Counted from the first letter of the stretch, positions 34,850 through 47,022 are shown. The stretch is DNA of 64,000 bases from Lepidurus packardi (GCA_023053545.1 JAKZAN010000184.1:1-64000), one strand, 5' to 3'. The notes: generated by a model from the letters alone, not told the origin. Program-made: numbers and translations.

Positions 34850-36550
34850 ATGAAGTTTAGTAACACCTTCGCGAAATCGGCCTACCGCAAAAACATTATC
34901 TGGGTATGCGCCAAACCACACCTCCGCAAGTTCAGTTTTCTTGAGTCCAAAGTTCTCTCCCCCTCTCCTATCGTCCGAAATCTATCCCTAGCTTCCTCAT
35001 TTTTCAAAGAGGCCAACTCTCAATCAACACTCATCAATAATCTCTTCCACACAGACTTCCGATAATCGGACATCCCCAAGTAGCCTCTAAGTGCTGTGTC
35101 TCATGAGTTCATCTAACTACAGAATAAAGTATTCCAAGGCTTCAAGGAGAGTCCGAACTACTCAGATGTCAGGATGCTCATGCAGGTGATGTGCTAGCTG
35201 AACATGCTGGATCCCGAGTTGTGGCCTTCAGTCTTAGACTATGCCTTGAATTACTCAGATAACACAATTACCCCTGCTTAGAGGGCATAGATGCTTGGGA
35301 TGTTGTGCGAATACTCTGATAAGTTCCACTTCCAACAGAGCACAGTTGGAAGGTACAAATTCGCGCTGAACGAGTCTTACCTCTATAAGTTGAATCCGAA
35401 AACTCTACTCAAGAAAGCCTACCAGCAGAAACTTAGTTTGAAGCATAATTTCCACATCAAGGAGTAAATCCTGCTGCATAGACTGCATGAAAAGTGCAAA
35501 AAGGCAGTGGATGTTAGCTACAGCTCAGGCACGGAGTATTGCACTAACCTCATGAAAACCTAAGCTCCCAGCCATTTTCAGAAACTTAGCTTCCACGAGG
35601 TATTGGCAATTTATTGGGTACTTACGGATTTCACAGTGGACAATACGGATGCAGTTAGCTACATGTAGCGCCTGCTGCTGGAGAAACTGCCTGCATAATT
35701 GAGAACAGATGAAGTAGACAAGTTATTCGAGATCTGGAGATAGCAATCACGACACAACCCAGAACTATACGAACAGGTGAACCAGCGACTGAAGAGGAGA
35801 TAGCATATTCACCATAACATTCTAGTGCTCCATTGCATGGCATGTGCGAAGATCAATGATAAACCCACAGCTTAAAAGTTGTTTGCCAGAGTACAAAAAT
35901 AGACTTCTCTGGATGCCTTTCGCAAGTCACAACTACATCTCGTCCAGCACCTTTTCGCAACCAGAAACCTGCACACCCACAGCAATATTCCCAGCCTCAA
36001 AGAATATAACAATACTTGTAGACTCAAACAGAATAAAGTACTTCTGGAGTGGATCCACAAGAGACAAAAACTTATGGGTCTCCCCGTACACTCATCCTGT
36101 TTGGACCTGCATTCCGAATAATAGGCCTCGCTTAAACTCACTTCCTCAAAGCAGATGGTCGACCGTAGCCATGTGCAAAAAATAAAGCAGCTAAACAAGA
36201 TCGAGGCTGTTGTGTTCAAAACCTTGAATGCCCACAAATAGAGCTGGATTAAGCAGATAATGACAAACGTTTACCTGTGCCAGTTTGAAATCGACATATT
36301 AATTTTGACAGCAGACGACAGAATGGTCGCTTTAGAAGTGTCAGGACTGCATTATTATCTGCAGTCGGGGACTGTCAAAGGCAAGAAGGCTTTGAAGCAT
36401 GAACTCATCAAGTCCTACGGGATCGACCTAGTGGTTGTGGATTCGCACTCCTTCTTAGCAGACTTAACCTTGTAGCAGCTATACCAGATGATCAAAAAAT
36501 CAATTAATTCAGTGCTAAACAAAGAACCAACCCCACTATAAGCCAAGTGA
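34850..36550 (+). CDS. RAP-domain protein, probably organellar RNA-binding
   Basis: A single exon of 567 codons. The N-terminus (MKFSNTFAKSAYRKN) is basic and amphipathic like a mitochondrial presequence. The middle is helical repeats without a clear consensus. The C-terminal ~90 residues match a RAP domain: CQFEIDILILTADDRMVALE, then VSGLHYYLQSG, KALKHELIKSYGIDLVVVDS. RAP proteins of alveolates are mostly mitochondrial and act in rRNA or mRNA maturation. It converges with the USP gene, whose stop lies 85 bp away on the other strand. Confidence 0.8.
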
Positions 36551-36634
36551 ATGACAGGAAGGTAGCCACATCATGGCCATGTTCTATACTAATATGTATA
36601 TATAAATATCCACTTCTCGATTTGAATAGAAAGT

Positions 36635-39476
36635 TCAGTCCTTTAGCCTGTAGAATAGCACATAGGCGGCACCTGACACAAGCTCGTCCTCGCTGATACG
36701 TTTTACTCTGTTATCGTTGAATTAGTACCACTTTTGGTTTCTGAAGTTCTTGCAGAATGCCGTGTAGTGGCCCCCTGCAATGCTCCCGTAGTGGTTTGAA
36801 ACTGCGTACAACTCGTATATCATCTTCTTCTTCTGAGTTCGGTTGCTGAGGATGCAGTCGCTCAAGTCCAGGTCATTGATTGGGAAATTTATCTTGGTAT
36901 TCAGCTTGCGTCCTTTGTTGAATCGCTTCAAGCACAACAGCAAGATCTTGTTTGTCTTGTATAGCTCCATTTGTTTTTGGGCTTCAACGTGGGTCTTGCA
37001 AGTGCCGCAATACCAGCTATTATCCTTGTCGAGTTTCTCTTATCGGGTAAACCACTCTATGCAGTCTTTGAGGTCTATGTTGTCGATTGTGGTGTTGTTC
37101 CGAGAGTCTAGGTTATGCTGAATGGAATCAGTCAATTTGAGTTATTTTGTCTTCACATAGACATCTATCACGTTCTTTTAATTTCCCCGAGATATTTCGA
37201 ACAGCTCGGAGATCTTCTTAGAAATTCTTTCCGTTTGATAGTTTTCGAAGCCTTTGGCCACCAAGGTAGCTAGCTGGGCATCTGTCTGTTCTCCTTCTGC
37301 GACATGGTACCGTGGAAAGGGGCAGTAGTCCTTCTTACCTTTGTTCAGGTAATAATACCTGAAGGCATATCGGGCTTGGCCAGGTTTTAAGGATTTCCTA
37401 ATATAACAGAAAGCATAGTTATCGTGATGCTTCAACTTTTAGGCTTTGGTGCTCCGAGAAAACTCCCCACTAATCGTGAAGTCACTCTTGATTTCCAGCA
37501 TTGTCAGTTCATTTTGTGGTACTTTAAACTCGAGCTACAGCTTCTTTAGAATATCGTCCACAGTTTCAGCACTCGTGACGTTGAAGTGTATGAGATACGG
37601 CTGCGCACCGAATTTTTATGTCACAAAGAAAACTGGCACATCCGTGAGTTGCGGAATGGGTAGAGTGACAGTCATGAAGGGATCTAAGTTGATAGAAATG
37701 CGCTTACAATGCGGACACTCAACCTTTGACTTGTACTGCCCAACGATCAGATCGCTGATAGTAGATTTGTTCCTTTTTGCGTAGTTTTCCTAGCTTATGC
37801 GGCTATTTTCTTCATCGCTTCTCTTTTCCGCCCCATTGTCCTCGGGAATAGTCTGTTTGATCTTGACGAGGTTGGTGTCTTCGTGCAGTCCATCCAAGAG
37901 GGTGCTAATGAGTTCTTGTGAATCCTGCTGAGCGTAGCCGCTAAACTGTGTGGATATTTTGCTAATGGCCTTTTTGAGTTCCCATGGGGACACTTCACTA
38001 TCAGAGCCAGCCCACATGTCCCGAACCAGTTTACTATAAGTGCATGCCAAGTATCCCTCTAGAAAAATAAGTAAAATGTTGCTAGATGGGATGCTTACTC
38101 GAGCCTAAAGGGTTTGTAGTGTTGATGTCTTTGAGGAATCTGTTACTCATAAAGTATTCGGTGATCTCTCTCGTATTACTCAGGCACTGGATGCCTGCAT
38201 TCATGTAGCACGTATTTCCCAGATTGCGTAGCCCTGTGATCCCTTAATTTCCCCCGAATTTTTGCTAGCCCACCAAACTGTATTTGTTCAACAATACTGT
38301 CATTTCTGCCTCCTGCTCCTTTCTGGTCTCGCAGTGCTTCCGGTGCTTGTCTCGGTGCTTCTTCAGACATTCTAGGTTGCAGTACTTGATGGTTTTGCAG
38401 GCACAGTACTTGAGGTCTGCTGCCTTCTTGCAGTAGCCACACTGCTCGATAATGTTTGAAGGCGATTATCTACTCCCCACAGTGGAATCAGTCTCAGCGC
38501 TTGTTATGCGATAGTAGAAAACCTTTGTCTCTGAAAGATCTTCCTATTCGAGAAAACTCGTACTTAATACAGGTATCTTACTATTCCGATTACATTTTAG
38601 AAGGAGTCCATCTTTCCACACTGACTTAAGCTTTCTGAGAACACCAGACCATGCCTCCTTTTTGCAAACCTGCAAGGTAAAGAGCTCATCGGGTCTGGAT
38701 TAGAGGGCTACAGTGAGCCTGGTTAAGTAGACATCAGTGATAATCTCATTAGGCCTGCTGAGGATAGACACATTCATCCTCTGCAGAGGAATTATTCCCC
38801 CATATCGATTTTTAAGGAATTCCCAACATTTTTTAGGAAGTATGTTATACTCCACACCGTTGAAGATATAACGATTGGTGTAACTCTTTTGAGGGAGTTC
38901 GTCATAAATGATGTTGCTGAGATGATCGACCAGTTAGAACTGTGACAGTGCTCCTGGCGAAGGTCTCTAATAGCCTGTAGTCAAGAAAACATATTTCTTC
39001 CACTTTAAAAACCACTGATTCGAAATTAGGAAAGCTGGAAATCCCTCATAGCTTAAGCTATACGTTTCCTTCGTTTAAAGCTCATCGTATTCCTCACCCA
39101 TTTTCCTACGTTCAAAGTCCTCAAGACCCGTAGTCTATCGCCATTATATGATCTTGCGGCATTCCTCAATATGTAGTTGCATATGGTAAGACTTGGAGGG
39201 CAGTCTTTAGAGATCAGTCAGTGCATGCCTGCATGTAGCATGTTCCCCCGCAAGGAAGCTCGACTTAAGCATGAGCATATAGACTTCATAGTTAGAATTC
39301 TGGAAGGTCTGCAGAAGTTTGATGGCGTCGGTATACTTTGCAGTAATGTGATAGGCTTTGGCGAGGCGGAAGCGCTATTTGAGGGTGAGCTCGGGTTTAT
39401 TCTGCTCATAGAATTGGATGGCCTTTTCGTAGCTAAAGTCGTCGAGATACTCTGAGAGTTTTTGTGTCGTTGTCAT
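36635..39476 (-). CDS. Ubiquitin-specific protease: helical N-terminus, DUSP, MYND finger, USP domain
   Basis: Exons 38099-39476 and 36635-38058 (40-nt intron) encode 933 residues. In order: helical repeat-like N-terminus (~1-95, [20 protein letters not shown]); DUSP-type region with [12 protein letters not shown] and [15 protein letters not shown] zinc finger [23 protein letters not shown] Cys box [26 protein letters not shown]; zinc-ribbon CPHC/CGTC; His box [14 protein letters not shown] and WYEFNDNRV. The catalytic Cys and His are present. The USP core resembles USP4/11/15, while the MYND finger ahead of it recalls USP19, an unusual mix. Many Glu residues use UAR (FTR-E-EKL has UAA). It removes ubiquitin; substrates unknown. 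Confidence 0.92.
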
Positions 39477-39882
39477 TATGACAACTGATTTTGGTCAGTT
39501 ATTGTTATCTAAAGCAGTTATTCAACTCTGTTCCCAGAAAGCATATGTAAAGCGCAACTTCTAACTCCTCTAGGCACCTTGGCTGTGGTCTTGAAACTGG
39601 CATGTCGGCTGAAGCTACAACTTCTATTTGACATCTCGCCTATTCTCTTGGTATAAGTCTTGAAGGGAACAGCGAGTCGACAAATTCTACAAAAACACAG
39701 TAGCTATTGTTGTGGCTTCACTTCCGGATAAAATCCAGGCCAGCGCTAGACTATAAAAAATTAACCCATCATTATATTGATTAATATTTGTCTGGAAGTG
39801 TAGCTTTTAAAACTAACCATCCCCCGAACAAGATCTTCTACCTAACAGTGTCATCCTCTAGCTCCTCACCCCGCTGTCTGTC
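39477..39882. other. 406-bp divergent intergenic region
   Basis: Between the starts of the deubiquitinase (minus) and the gene at 39883 (plus). I find no coding frame, tRNA or repeat; it presumably holds both promoters. Confidence 0.5.
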
Positions 39883-40822
39883 ATGAAAGAAACCTCATCT
39901 TTTCTGTAAAAATTCAAAGGCAAGACCAACACCGTCAGCAAAAAGGGCGTGATAGATGTTTTAGACATCGACAGCAACCTGACTACCAACATCATCTCCA
40001 AAATGGAGAAGAACCTAGTCGCTTCCAAAGAACCCACCCAACGTCCGCCCATACTTTCGGGTATTTCTTCCATTTTTGTGCTCATCTTCTTCTGTTTTCG
40101 GCCAAGTCAAATATTCATAACCTTTTGTGATTAGTACTCAATAACCACCATTCCCCCTTTTTTTAGAATCTCGCCAGAAAATCATCACGCCTTCGCCCTC
40201 CTCCTATCTCGAGGGCCTTCGTTCTCCCGAACTCGGAGCCAAGCTTACCCGTCTGGACCCGTTATTCAGCTATAATCAACATTCGCAGATCGTCCAAAGC
40301 CTGCAGCTGCACCGTAAGAAATTCGAAGAAAACTCCCACCAGCATTCAATCGTGTCTAATGATGTCTACTAAAACGAATTCTTGTAGCGAACAGAGTCTC
40401 GTCTGCGCTTTAAAAGTGACAATAACAAGCAATATAGAAATGCCTCCACTGACTAGCGTTCATCTTATGCCTTGGAAAACAGCAGTCGGGTCAGGTCTAA
40501 CAATGCGAATCGCGTTATTTCTGAGGAAAACAGGCTACCTCCTCTGAGTCGCGTCTCCAGCTAGTACTCTCACAAGCTGCTGCGGCCGGTCGAGGCAGTG
40601 CCGGAGTCTGTGAAAAAGTATAGGACAAACAAAGAGATGGAGAAGAACTTTGGAATGAACCACTTTGACAGGTATGCCAGCGAGAAGAACTTCAAAATGG
40701 TGCCATTGGGGAGTAGAATGCTTGGAGTGGGAACCGACACGATGAATAGATACACTAACAAAGAGCCAGTAGACCGAGGGTACAAACTGAACCTGAACGA
40801 GGGCGTCCGGGTCAGGCCATGA
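39883..40822 (+). CDS. Unknown basic protein (277 aa)
   Basis: Exons 39883-40060 and 40167-40822 joined over a 106-nt intron, long for this window and ending in a T-rich tract before AG. The 277-residue product is rich in Ser, Asn, Arg and Lys, with a short coil near the start (LDIDSNLTTNIISKMEKNL) and a conserved-looking C-terminus (NRYTNKEPVDRGYKLN). No family recognised; likely a disordered cytoskeletal or regulatory protein. Phase (G + AA) and the final UGA fit. Confidence 0.62.
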
Positions 40823-40935
40823 ATCGTTATGCAACGCCCTCTTTCTGCCTGCTTCTATCTCTCTTTTTCGAGATCCAATATATCGTATTCTAGCGCCTAC
40901 ATAATTTTTTATTACTAAATTAAAACTACTCGCCC

Positions 40936-42180
40936 ATGATCCGAAAGCCAGGACCCAAAATACAATCCATCCTCACCTGCCCTGTGCCCCAAGATCAGGC
41001 TTTGGATACTGTCAATACCGACCGTTCTCCCCCCAGACATTTCTCGCATCGCAGGAACAACCTTTCAGATGTCTCCTTAGCCATAGTTAATGAGCGACAA
41101 AGCATGGACATTCGCAGGCTCCAATAATTACTCGAAAATGACCCGGGACTCAGTCCCCTCCAAGGATACATAATCGATGATGATCCCTTTGTGGACACAC
41201 TGAGAGCCAAGTTCCGCGAACTCACCAATCATACCAGTGGACCTGTTGCAGCCCAGGCTAACTCTGCTGCCCGCACACATAAAAGCAACACTAAAATCTC
41301 GCAAAGTCAGGCCCATCTCAAGATCAACAGCATCCTCGCACCGAATCCAAAAAGCAATCCATCTGAAAGCTACAGCCACAAAGGTAGTCGAGCTGGTTTC
41401 AAGAGTGTGAAGCATTCAATAGATCTAGGCCGCACCCAGCCGGTCAATTTGAGTGCCGCTAAACATAAGGGGTGCGCCAATGATTTGGATACTTTGGAAA
41501 GATTACGAGAACAAATTCTGAAATGCTTCGAGTAGCTGAAACAACTAAGACTGGCGGAACTGTTCCAGCAGTCCCATAAAACCTTGAGCCGTCTGAGTCT
41601 GACGATCCAGGAACTTCGGGAGAGTATAAAACAATTCAAAGAGAACAAGGAATGTTCCATCAAACTTGAGAATGTGTAATAGTACGAGTGGACTTTCCGT
41701 TTCGTGCAGCATATCAGAAAGGTCTACAAAAGCCCTTATTTGGAGTATTTGGAGTACTTCAGCACAGCCATGACTCCGTGGGATAAACTCAACCTTTTCG
41801 AAACCAGGGCAAGGCTTAGTTTCCTCAATCAAACCAAGAAGTACCTGCAAAATTAACTAGAAGCCTTGCATTAGAAAATAAAAGCACCCAACCTCGCCTC
41901 TAATATTAATTAGGCTTCGACTATATGGATTAGCATGGTCAAGGCACCCTTTGTCTTCGAACTAATCAAGGAGATGTACCGTCTAATTCAAAGGATCCAC
42001 TCTTTCCTGAAGATCGGGAATCAGACGCGATGGGATTAAAGCAAGGAAGGAGAGGCAGAAAGTAAGGCATGGAGAAGTGCAGTAGAGGAGAGTAGCCGGA
42101 AGCTGCGTGGAGGGGAATACGACTGGCGTGATGGGCGGATGGTGAAGCATTTCTGTGCAGAGAACAAGATAGAGTTGTGA
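40936..42180 (+). CDS. Coiled-coil protein (414 aa), unknown
   Basis: One exon of 415 codons with about nine UAR codons read as Glu and UGA at 42178-42180. The N-terminal half is Ser/Asn/Lys-rich and disordered; from ~195 onward it is helical (LERLREQILKCFEELKQLRL and LSLTIQELRESIKQFKENKE). No domain recognised. Continuous frame over 1.2 kb makes it certain to be a gene. Confidence 0.8.
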
Positions 42181-42372
42181 CGTGGGTGGGCAGAGAGGGT
42201 CCTGTATGGATGAGGATAAAGGCTAATAATTCTATTTTTTTATCAATTTGAAAGTGGATCTGTTAAGATAAAGCGCTGCACACCACCCGTTAAAGGTCAG
42301 GAGTGTGAATACATTTTGATTAAGAGTTTAGATCAAATTCAGATATCACTACACAGACACCGTTCGGCCGAC

Positions 42373-43208
42373 ATGCGCATCCAAGACCCCAAGCCCCTCT
42401 TCAACGACTACGTCTGCTCCATGTGGGGCTTTTGGTTCATGCTCCTAATCAAGTTCCTGAGTGTCCTGGTCTTCTTCTCGCCCTTTTTCTATTTCTATAA
42501 AGTAAGACTAATCTAAGGCAGTTTCCAGTGTTCGTCTTGACCCTGACGCTATTCGTAGTTATCGTACTCTTGCTCTTCGCAACCGCGTTCTTGTTGCGAA
42601 GAAACGTCCCCGACTCACTAAATCGCGCAGCACTGTCAATACATAAGTGCGAAATCTGCCACATTATCACCCACGACTATGAATTCCACTCCTACCGCCT
42701 CGACCGATGCATAAAGGCTGATAAACTGACCCTGTATCTGCTTTTTGTGTTGCTGTACTTGGGCTTCAACGCCTTCATAATAGGTTGTGCGATCGACCTC
42801 CTCTTGTACGATCAGGAGGATGCTGAAGGATTCAACAGCACAGTTTCCAAACATGTACGCCTCTACCAACAATCTAATCCTGCTTAGTTCGTACTGAACC
42901 ACAAAATATCGTTCGGCCTCACGACCTGGATGCTCATGATCCTCTCTGGAGTCTCTCTCGCCTATTGCATTTACGAAGCCTGTTTCGTCATATCCAGTAT
43001 TTCGGTAAATTCTGTCTACTTCTACAACTTACAGAGAACTAAAGCCAATAGTATCGCAGCATAACCAGTGGAAATTCCAGCCAACCCTGTAACTGATGAT
43101 CGCTTTGTAGTATCAGGTGGGCCAGCTTCGTCAAAATACCGTCCGTCGATCGAGAACATCATCTTCGAGAAGCCTCTCGATATGCAACATAGTTATGTCA
43201 ATCGCTGA
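42373..43208 (+). CDS. Four-helix membrane protein with a 20-nt intron (271 aa)
   Basis: Exons 42373-42501 and 42522-43208; the intron is only 20 nt (GTAAGACTAATCTAAGGCAG). Joining restores a frame ...FYFYK-FPVFVLTL... Four hydrophobic helices are visible: WFMLLIKFLSVLVFFSPFFY, VLTLTLFVVIVLLLFATAF, YLLFVLLYLGFNAFIIGCAI and TWMLMILSGVSLAYCIYEAC. Between helices 2 and 3 sits HKCEICHIITHDYEFHSYR, rich in Cys and His. The tail is cytosolic and Pro-rich. No family recognised. Confidence 0.75.
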
Positions 43209-43324
43209 ATGCTCATACGTGATTTAGGCGGCATCGGATTCGGCCTCCCTTTATATATCCTCCTTCCCAGACTGGTGGGGCCTAGATTTAAAATGAGATA
43301 TTTGTATAGCTGACATAATCTAAG

Positions 43325-44341
43325 ATGGGCAATAACGCCTGCAAGAATGTGTGTGACAGGGCGGGGCAGAATGCCGAGATCAACTGGTCTCCACCCGAAG
43401 CCCCTAGTAATCTTGAACTCTTTCATCCAAACCAATAAACCCTTCTCACTGTCCCAGCTTCTTCTGCTCTCAAAAAAGACTAAAGTAAAGAATTAAGGCG
43501 AAGCCGGGTGATCGGCCTGCCCGAAGATCCGATTATGCATCCTCAAACCATCCAACTAATCAAGGAGTTCTTAGCTAAAAGGTATGGGTAGGCCCAACCC
43601 ACCAAAAAATCATATAATTACTAATAGAGTCATGCTACGGCGTTCAGCGCCTAAGATTATGTTTGGGAGAACTACGAATGGCTCAAATTAAATGACTAGA
43701 CCTTCTACAGAGGTCTCATTGATCAGTAATACATACCTCGGAGGATGGGCTGTTTTGCATTCTCCGACTCAAAGAATCCATTGCTTGTCTATTGTGGCGA
43801 CTTCGAAACCCATGAAACTGGCCATATTCCCCATGGAAGAGGGCTCATCATCTACCGAAACAATGATATCTATTAAGGATGCATCGAAAATAGAAAACCT
43901 CAAGGTTAAGGAATTTTGAAACTGCAGAAGCAAGGCATAGAAATGCAAGGAGAGTTTCAGCAAGGTCAGTTGGTTAAAGGGAAGATAATGGGAGGTGATT
44001 TTATTTATGAAGGGAATCTACGGAATGGCAAGCCTGATGGAACAGGTCGTTTCTACTCAACCCAGGTTGGAAAATACCAGTACAAAGGCGGTTTCAAGCA
44101 GGGTAAATTCGAAGGAAAAGCAGTAGAAGAAACACCCGAGTACCGGTTTGAAGGGATGTGGAAGGCAGGCGTCAAGCAAGGTAGTGGGGTGGTGCAGTAC
44201 ACGGACGGGGCGAGCTTCGAGGGGGAGTGGAACGAAGGAAGAAAAGATGGATTCGGAACATTTAAGTCAAAGGACGGGGCCAAGTGGAATGGGCTGTGGA
44301 ACTTCGGGGAGAGGGAAAAAGGCAAGTGGATTTCAAAATGA
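43325..44341 (+). CDS. MORN-repeat protein with N-terminal acylation motif (338 aa)
   Basis: A single exon of 339 codons. It begins MGNNACKN: Gly2 with Asn3 fits N-myristoylation and Cys6 a palmitoylation site. The C-terminal ~170 residues are MORN repeats (YEGNLRNGKPDGTGRFYS, FEGMWKAGVKQGSGVVQY, FEGEWNEGRKDGFGTF), including one where UAA/UAG codons supply the polar residue in YEGC...PQGEG. MORN proteins bind membranes or act as scaffolds in cilia and cortex. Membrane attachment by dual acylation is inferred. Confidence 0.88.
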
Positions 44342-44426
44342 TTACTCCATGCATGCCCGCAGAGGGGAAGTAGTGCACAAGGTCAATTCTATATAGTTTG
44401 ATGGATCAACAAGCTTTCCCTTTGCT

Positions 44427-45039
44427 TCAGTATTCCGATGGGCGTCTTTTTCGGCTTTTGCTGCGTTCTAGGAGTCTGTTTTTTATCTAGTTTTCCTGCT
44501 TGCTCAGGTGATCTCTAATTATGCACTGGCTCCGTGCAAGGCGTTGCTATCCCGACTCCACCATGCTTTTGACGACATGATCAGCTTGCGAGTTAAACTT
44601 GCCGAGCTATTGCTTCATGACATCGTCGAAGCGAGGGTTCGAACGGGTGGGAGTGTTTTGTTTGGCCTCAGGCTTATGTGAGATTACGTTGAGGGTCCTG
44701 GGGTTTGTGAGAAGGGAGGTGAGCTTTTTCTGGAAGTGCTGAGCTTTGCGGGGGTCGTCATTATTGATGTAGTGTTCTACGGCGATCTGTGATTTTGGGT
44801 AAAAAGGGTGGCTATGAAGGTGGATGTGCTACGCGATAGTGCTCGTTGAGTTCCTGGACGGTTTCTAGATTGAATGTCTACTCGAACTCGAGACGCATTT
44901 CGAGTTCGAGGATGTTTTGGGCGAAGTTTTCAGGCAGGAAGGTTTTTTGGACGCTGTAGAAGTCTGTCGCGGCAGGCTTCTTCATGGGGATCGTTTGAGA
45001 AAGCTTCTTCGGTTACTATTTTTTGAAGAGGCCGAACAT
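44427..45039 (-). CDS. Unknown small helical protein (188 aa)
   Basis: Exons 44833-45039 and 44427-44786 (46-nt intron) encode 188 residues. It starts MFGLFKKEEPKKL, where the EE pair is written TAG-TAA, and has helices ENFAQNILELEMRLEFEE and RSQCIIRDHLSKQENE with a basic, Arg-rich tail (SKSRKRRPSEY). No family recognised. Intron phase 0 and UGA at 44427-44429 fit. Confidence 0.72.
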
Positions 45040-45354
45040 CTTGGCAGGTCTGTAATAATTTTAGTGACGATTGAGAATTTATTGTCCACTGCAGTTTTAC
45101 TCATTAAAATCCCACCCCCTTTCCTGACTAAATTTAATCCACTCCACTACATATCGAGTGCCGACCCTTCCTTCGCCTACCCTCACATCTCGCTCCCAAA
45201 CAGTTCATCCATCACTTCAGATTTAATGTGATCCGAAGGAAGGACAGGATGTGAGCCTGGGTGGAGTATTGCAGGGCGTTGATTATAGAGAAGGTTGTGG
45301 AGGCTATTCGCATAATATTTTAAAGAATTGTAATTGCAGCAGAGGACAGGAACC
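45040..45354. other. 315-bp divergent intergenic region
   Basis: Sits between the starts of the gene at 44427-45039 (minus) and UBC13 (plus). No coding frame seen; presumed shared promoter region. Confidence 0.5.
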
Positions 45355-45841
45355 ATGGACGCTCCCACTCCCCGTATCGTTAAAGAAACCAACACCCTCA
45401 AGATCGAGAGCATCCCTGGCATCAAGTGCGAAGTGGACCCTGCTAACTTCCGCCACTTCTTCGTCAAAATCGATGGTAATATTACATCATCCTTATCATC
45501 TATCTCCAGGCCCTGAGAAGACCTGCTATGAAACTGGCAAGTTCGAGGCTGAGCTCCTCCTTCCTGAAGACTACCCCATGAGTCCCCCCAAGGTCGTATT
45601 CAACACTAAAATATACCACCCCAATATCGACAATCTGGGCCGCATCTGTCTCGATATCCTCAAGAAAAACTGGTCCCCAGCCCTGCAGATTCGATCAGTG
45701 CTTCTGTCTATCCAGTCCCTGCTAGCATCGCCCAACCCCGACGACCCCCTGAACAACGAGGCAGCCGAGCACTGGAAGACCAATGAGACGTCCGCTCTAG
45801 CAAAAGCTAGATAGTTTACTAAGAAGCACGCGAACAAATGA
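45355..45841 (+). CDS. UBC13: Ubiquitin-conjugating enzyme E2 N (Ubc13)
   Basis: Exons 45355-45475 and 45510-45841 (34-nt intron) encode 150 residues, the normal length. Seen: [20 protein letters not shown] at the N-terminus, [15 protein letters not shown], the HPN motif in [19 protein letters not shown] with the catalytic Cys, and [18 protein letters not shown]. This is Ubc13-type sequence almost throughout; with a Uev partner Ubc13 makes Lys63-linked chains in DNA repair and signalling. The penultimate helix reads AR-E-FTKKH with Glu as UAG, where plant Ubc13 has AKEW. Confidence 0.93.
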
Positions 45842-45920
45842 TGGGTGGTGCAATGCGAGGAAACCCGAGGAGACTGATGCAAAATCTGTATAGTGTCAGA
45901 AATGAACAATGTTTATAAAC

Positions 45921-47022
45921 TCAAGACGCTCGGTACAGTGTAAAGCGGAAATCACATTTCATCTGTAAGCAGGTGCTCTTCTTGATCTTCCTGCTCAGCA
46001 TACCCTCCCCAAGCGCAAAGCTAGAACCCCCGCTCCACGGTATGGTTCTCGCGCAACGACTTCTCCCCAGCCACATCGTCGTGCATCGAGTCACCTTGTC
46101 TTCTGGGGTGCCTCCATCTAGAAAGATCTCCTCTGGAGTTGTGTAGAGTCCTTTTAAGGATTTTACTCGAATTGCCATCAGTCTGGCACTTGAATAAATT
46201 ACCCTCAGCACATTATACAGTATTACGAGCTCCGATACTATTCCATAATAGACTGCAAGAATTATGTAGAGTCCCGATCTTTTTAGTCTCTAAGAGGCTG
46301 GCATCTTTGGAGAAAGACATATCGATCTGCTGTAGTTGGGACCTGCGCACTGCGTCGAAGGAGGTCGAATTTGCACAAATATGTTGAGTGTGGCAGAGGG
46401 TGTTAAACGAAGACGTCTACGTCGAAATTTTATTCTTACAGGTACAAATTCTATAGAAGAATGTTTTGGTGAAGGAGGGAGAAGTCGGGGAGGCTGGTTA
46501 GTTAGGAGCCGACATGCGACTACGCAGCAGAGGAGGCTCTTTCAGGTGGATAGACATTGCTTTCCCTCTGAGGATATTCCTAGGCCTTTTCTTCTTACTC
46601 AAGAATCTTGTCTTGGTGTCACCACTCTCTGGCTTATTTGGCTTCCGGGCTTTGGTCTGTGAGGACTCTGCCGAACTTTTATTGACGAGGATGTTTTGTA
46701 AAGTCTAAGTACCGGCCAACATATTGACGTGGACAGTCGCTGAACCTTTGTTGGTATCCATCCGATCGCTGGTGATTTGAATTATGTCGGAAACTGGCGT
46801 AGATCTGTTGGGAGAGGTCAGCTTGGATGAGTTAAATAAGGGCTTCTGGTGATTTCTAGGATGCTCCGGAGTTAGCTAGGCGTTGAAGGGAAGGGAACGC
46901 AAAGGCCTCTTTCGAAAGGCAGGGGTTGAGGAGATGAGGTTAAGGGCCGTGCTGTTGCGGGGCAGAGGGAGGAGCTCCTTAAAGCGGGACATAAGATGGA
47001 GGAGTAGAGCATCATCTGTCAT
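45921..47022 (-). CDS. Unknown gene, splicing uncertain
   Basis: From ATG 47020-47022 a frame without UGA runs down to 45952 (357 codons), beginning MTDDALLLHLMSRFKELLPL and then Ser/Lys/Pro-rich. Below ~46450 two readings compete. Staying in frame gives an odd sequence to UGA at 45952. Splicing a 29-nt and a later 44-nt GT-AG intron gives a more protein-like C-terminus (YLCKFDLLRRSAQ; SLMAIRVKSLKGLYTTPEE; CLQMKCDFRFTLYRAS) ending on UGA at 45921-45923. I prefer the second, so the span goes to 45921. No family recognised. Confidence 0.5.

Noticed and set aside
42502-42528. A 27-nt intron instead of 20 nt
   Set aside because: The 27-nt version puts the next exon out of frame and straight into a UGA.
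46139-46708. Plus-strand ORFs over the 46-kb region
   Set aside because: They are short, hydrophobic and compete with a longer UGA-free minus-strand frame.
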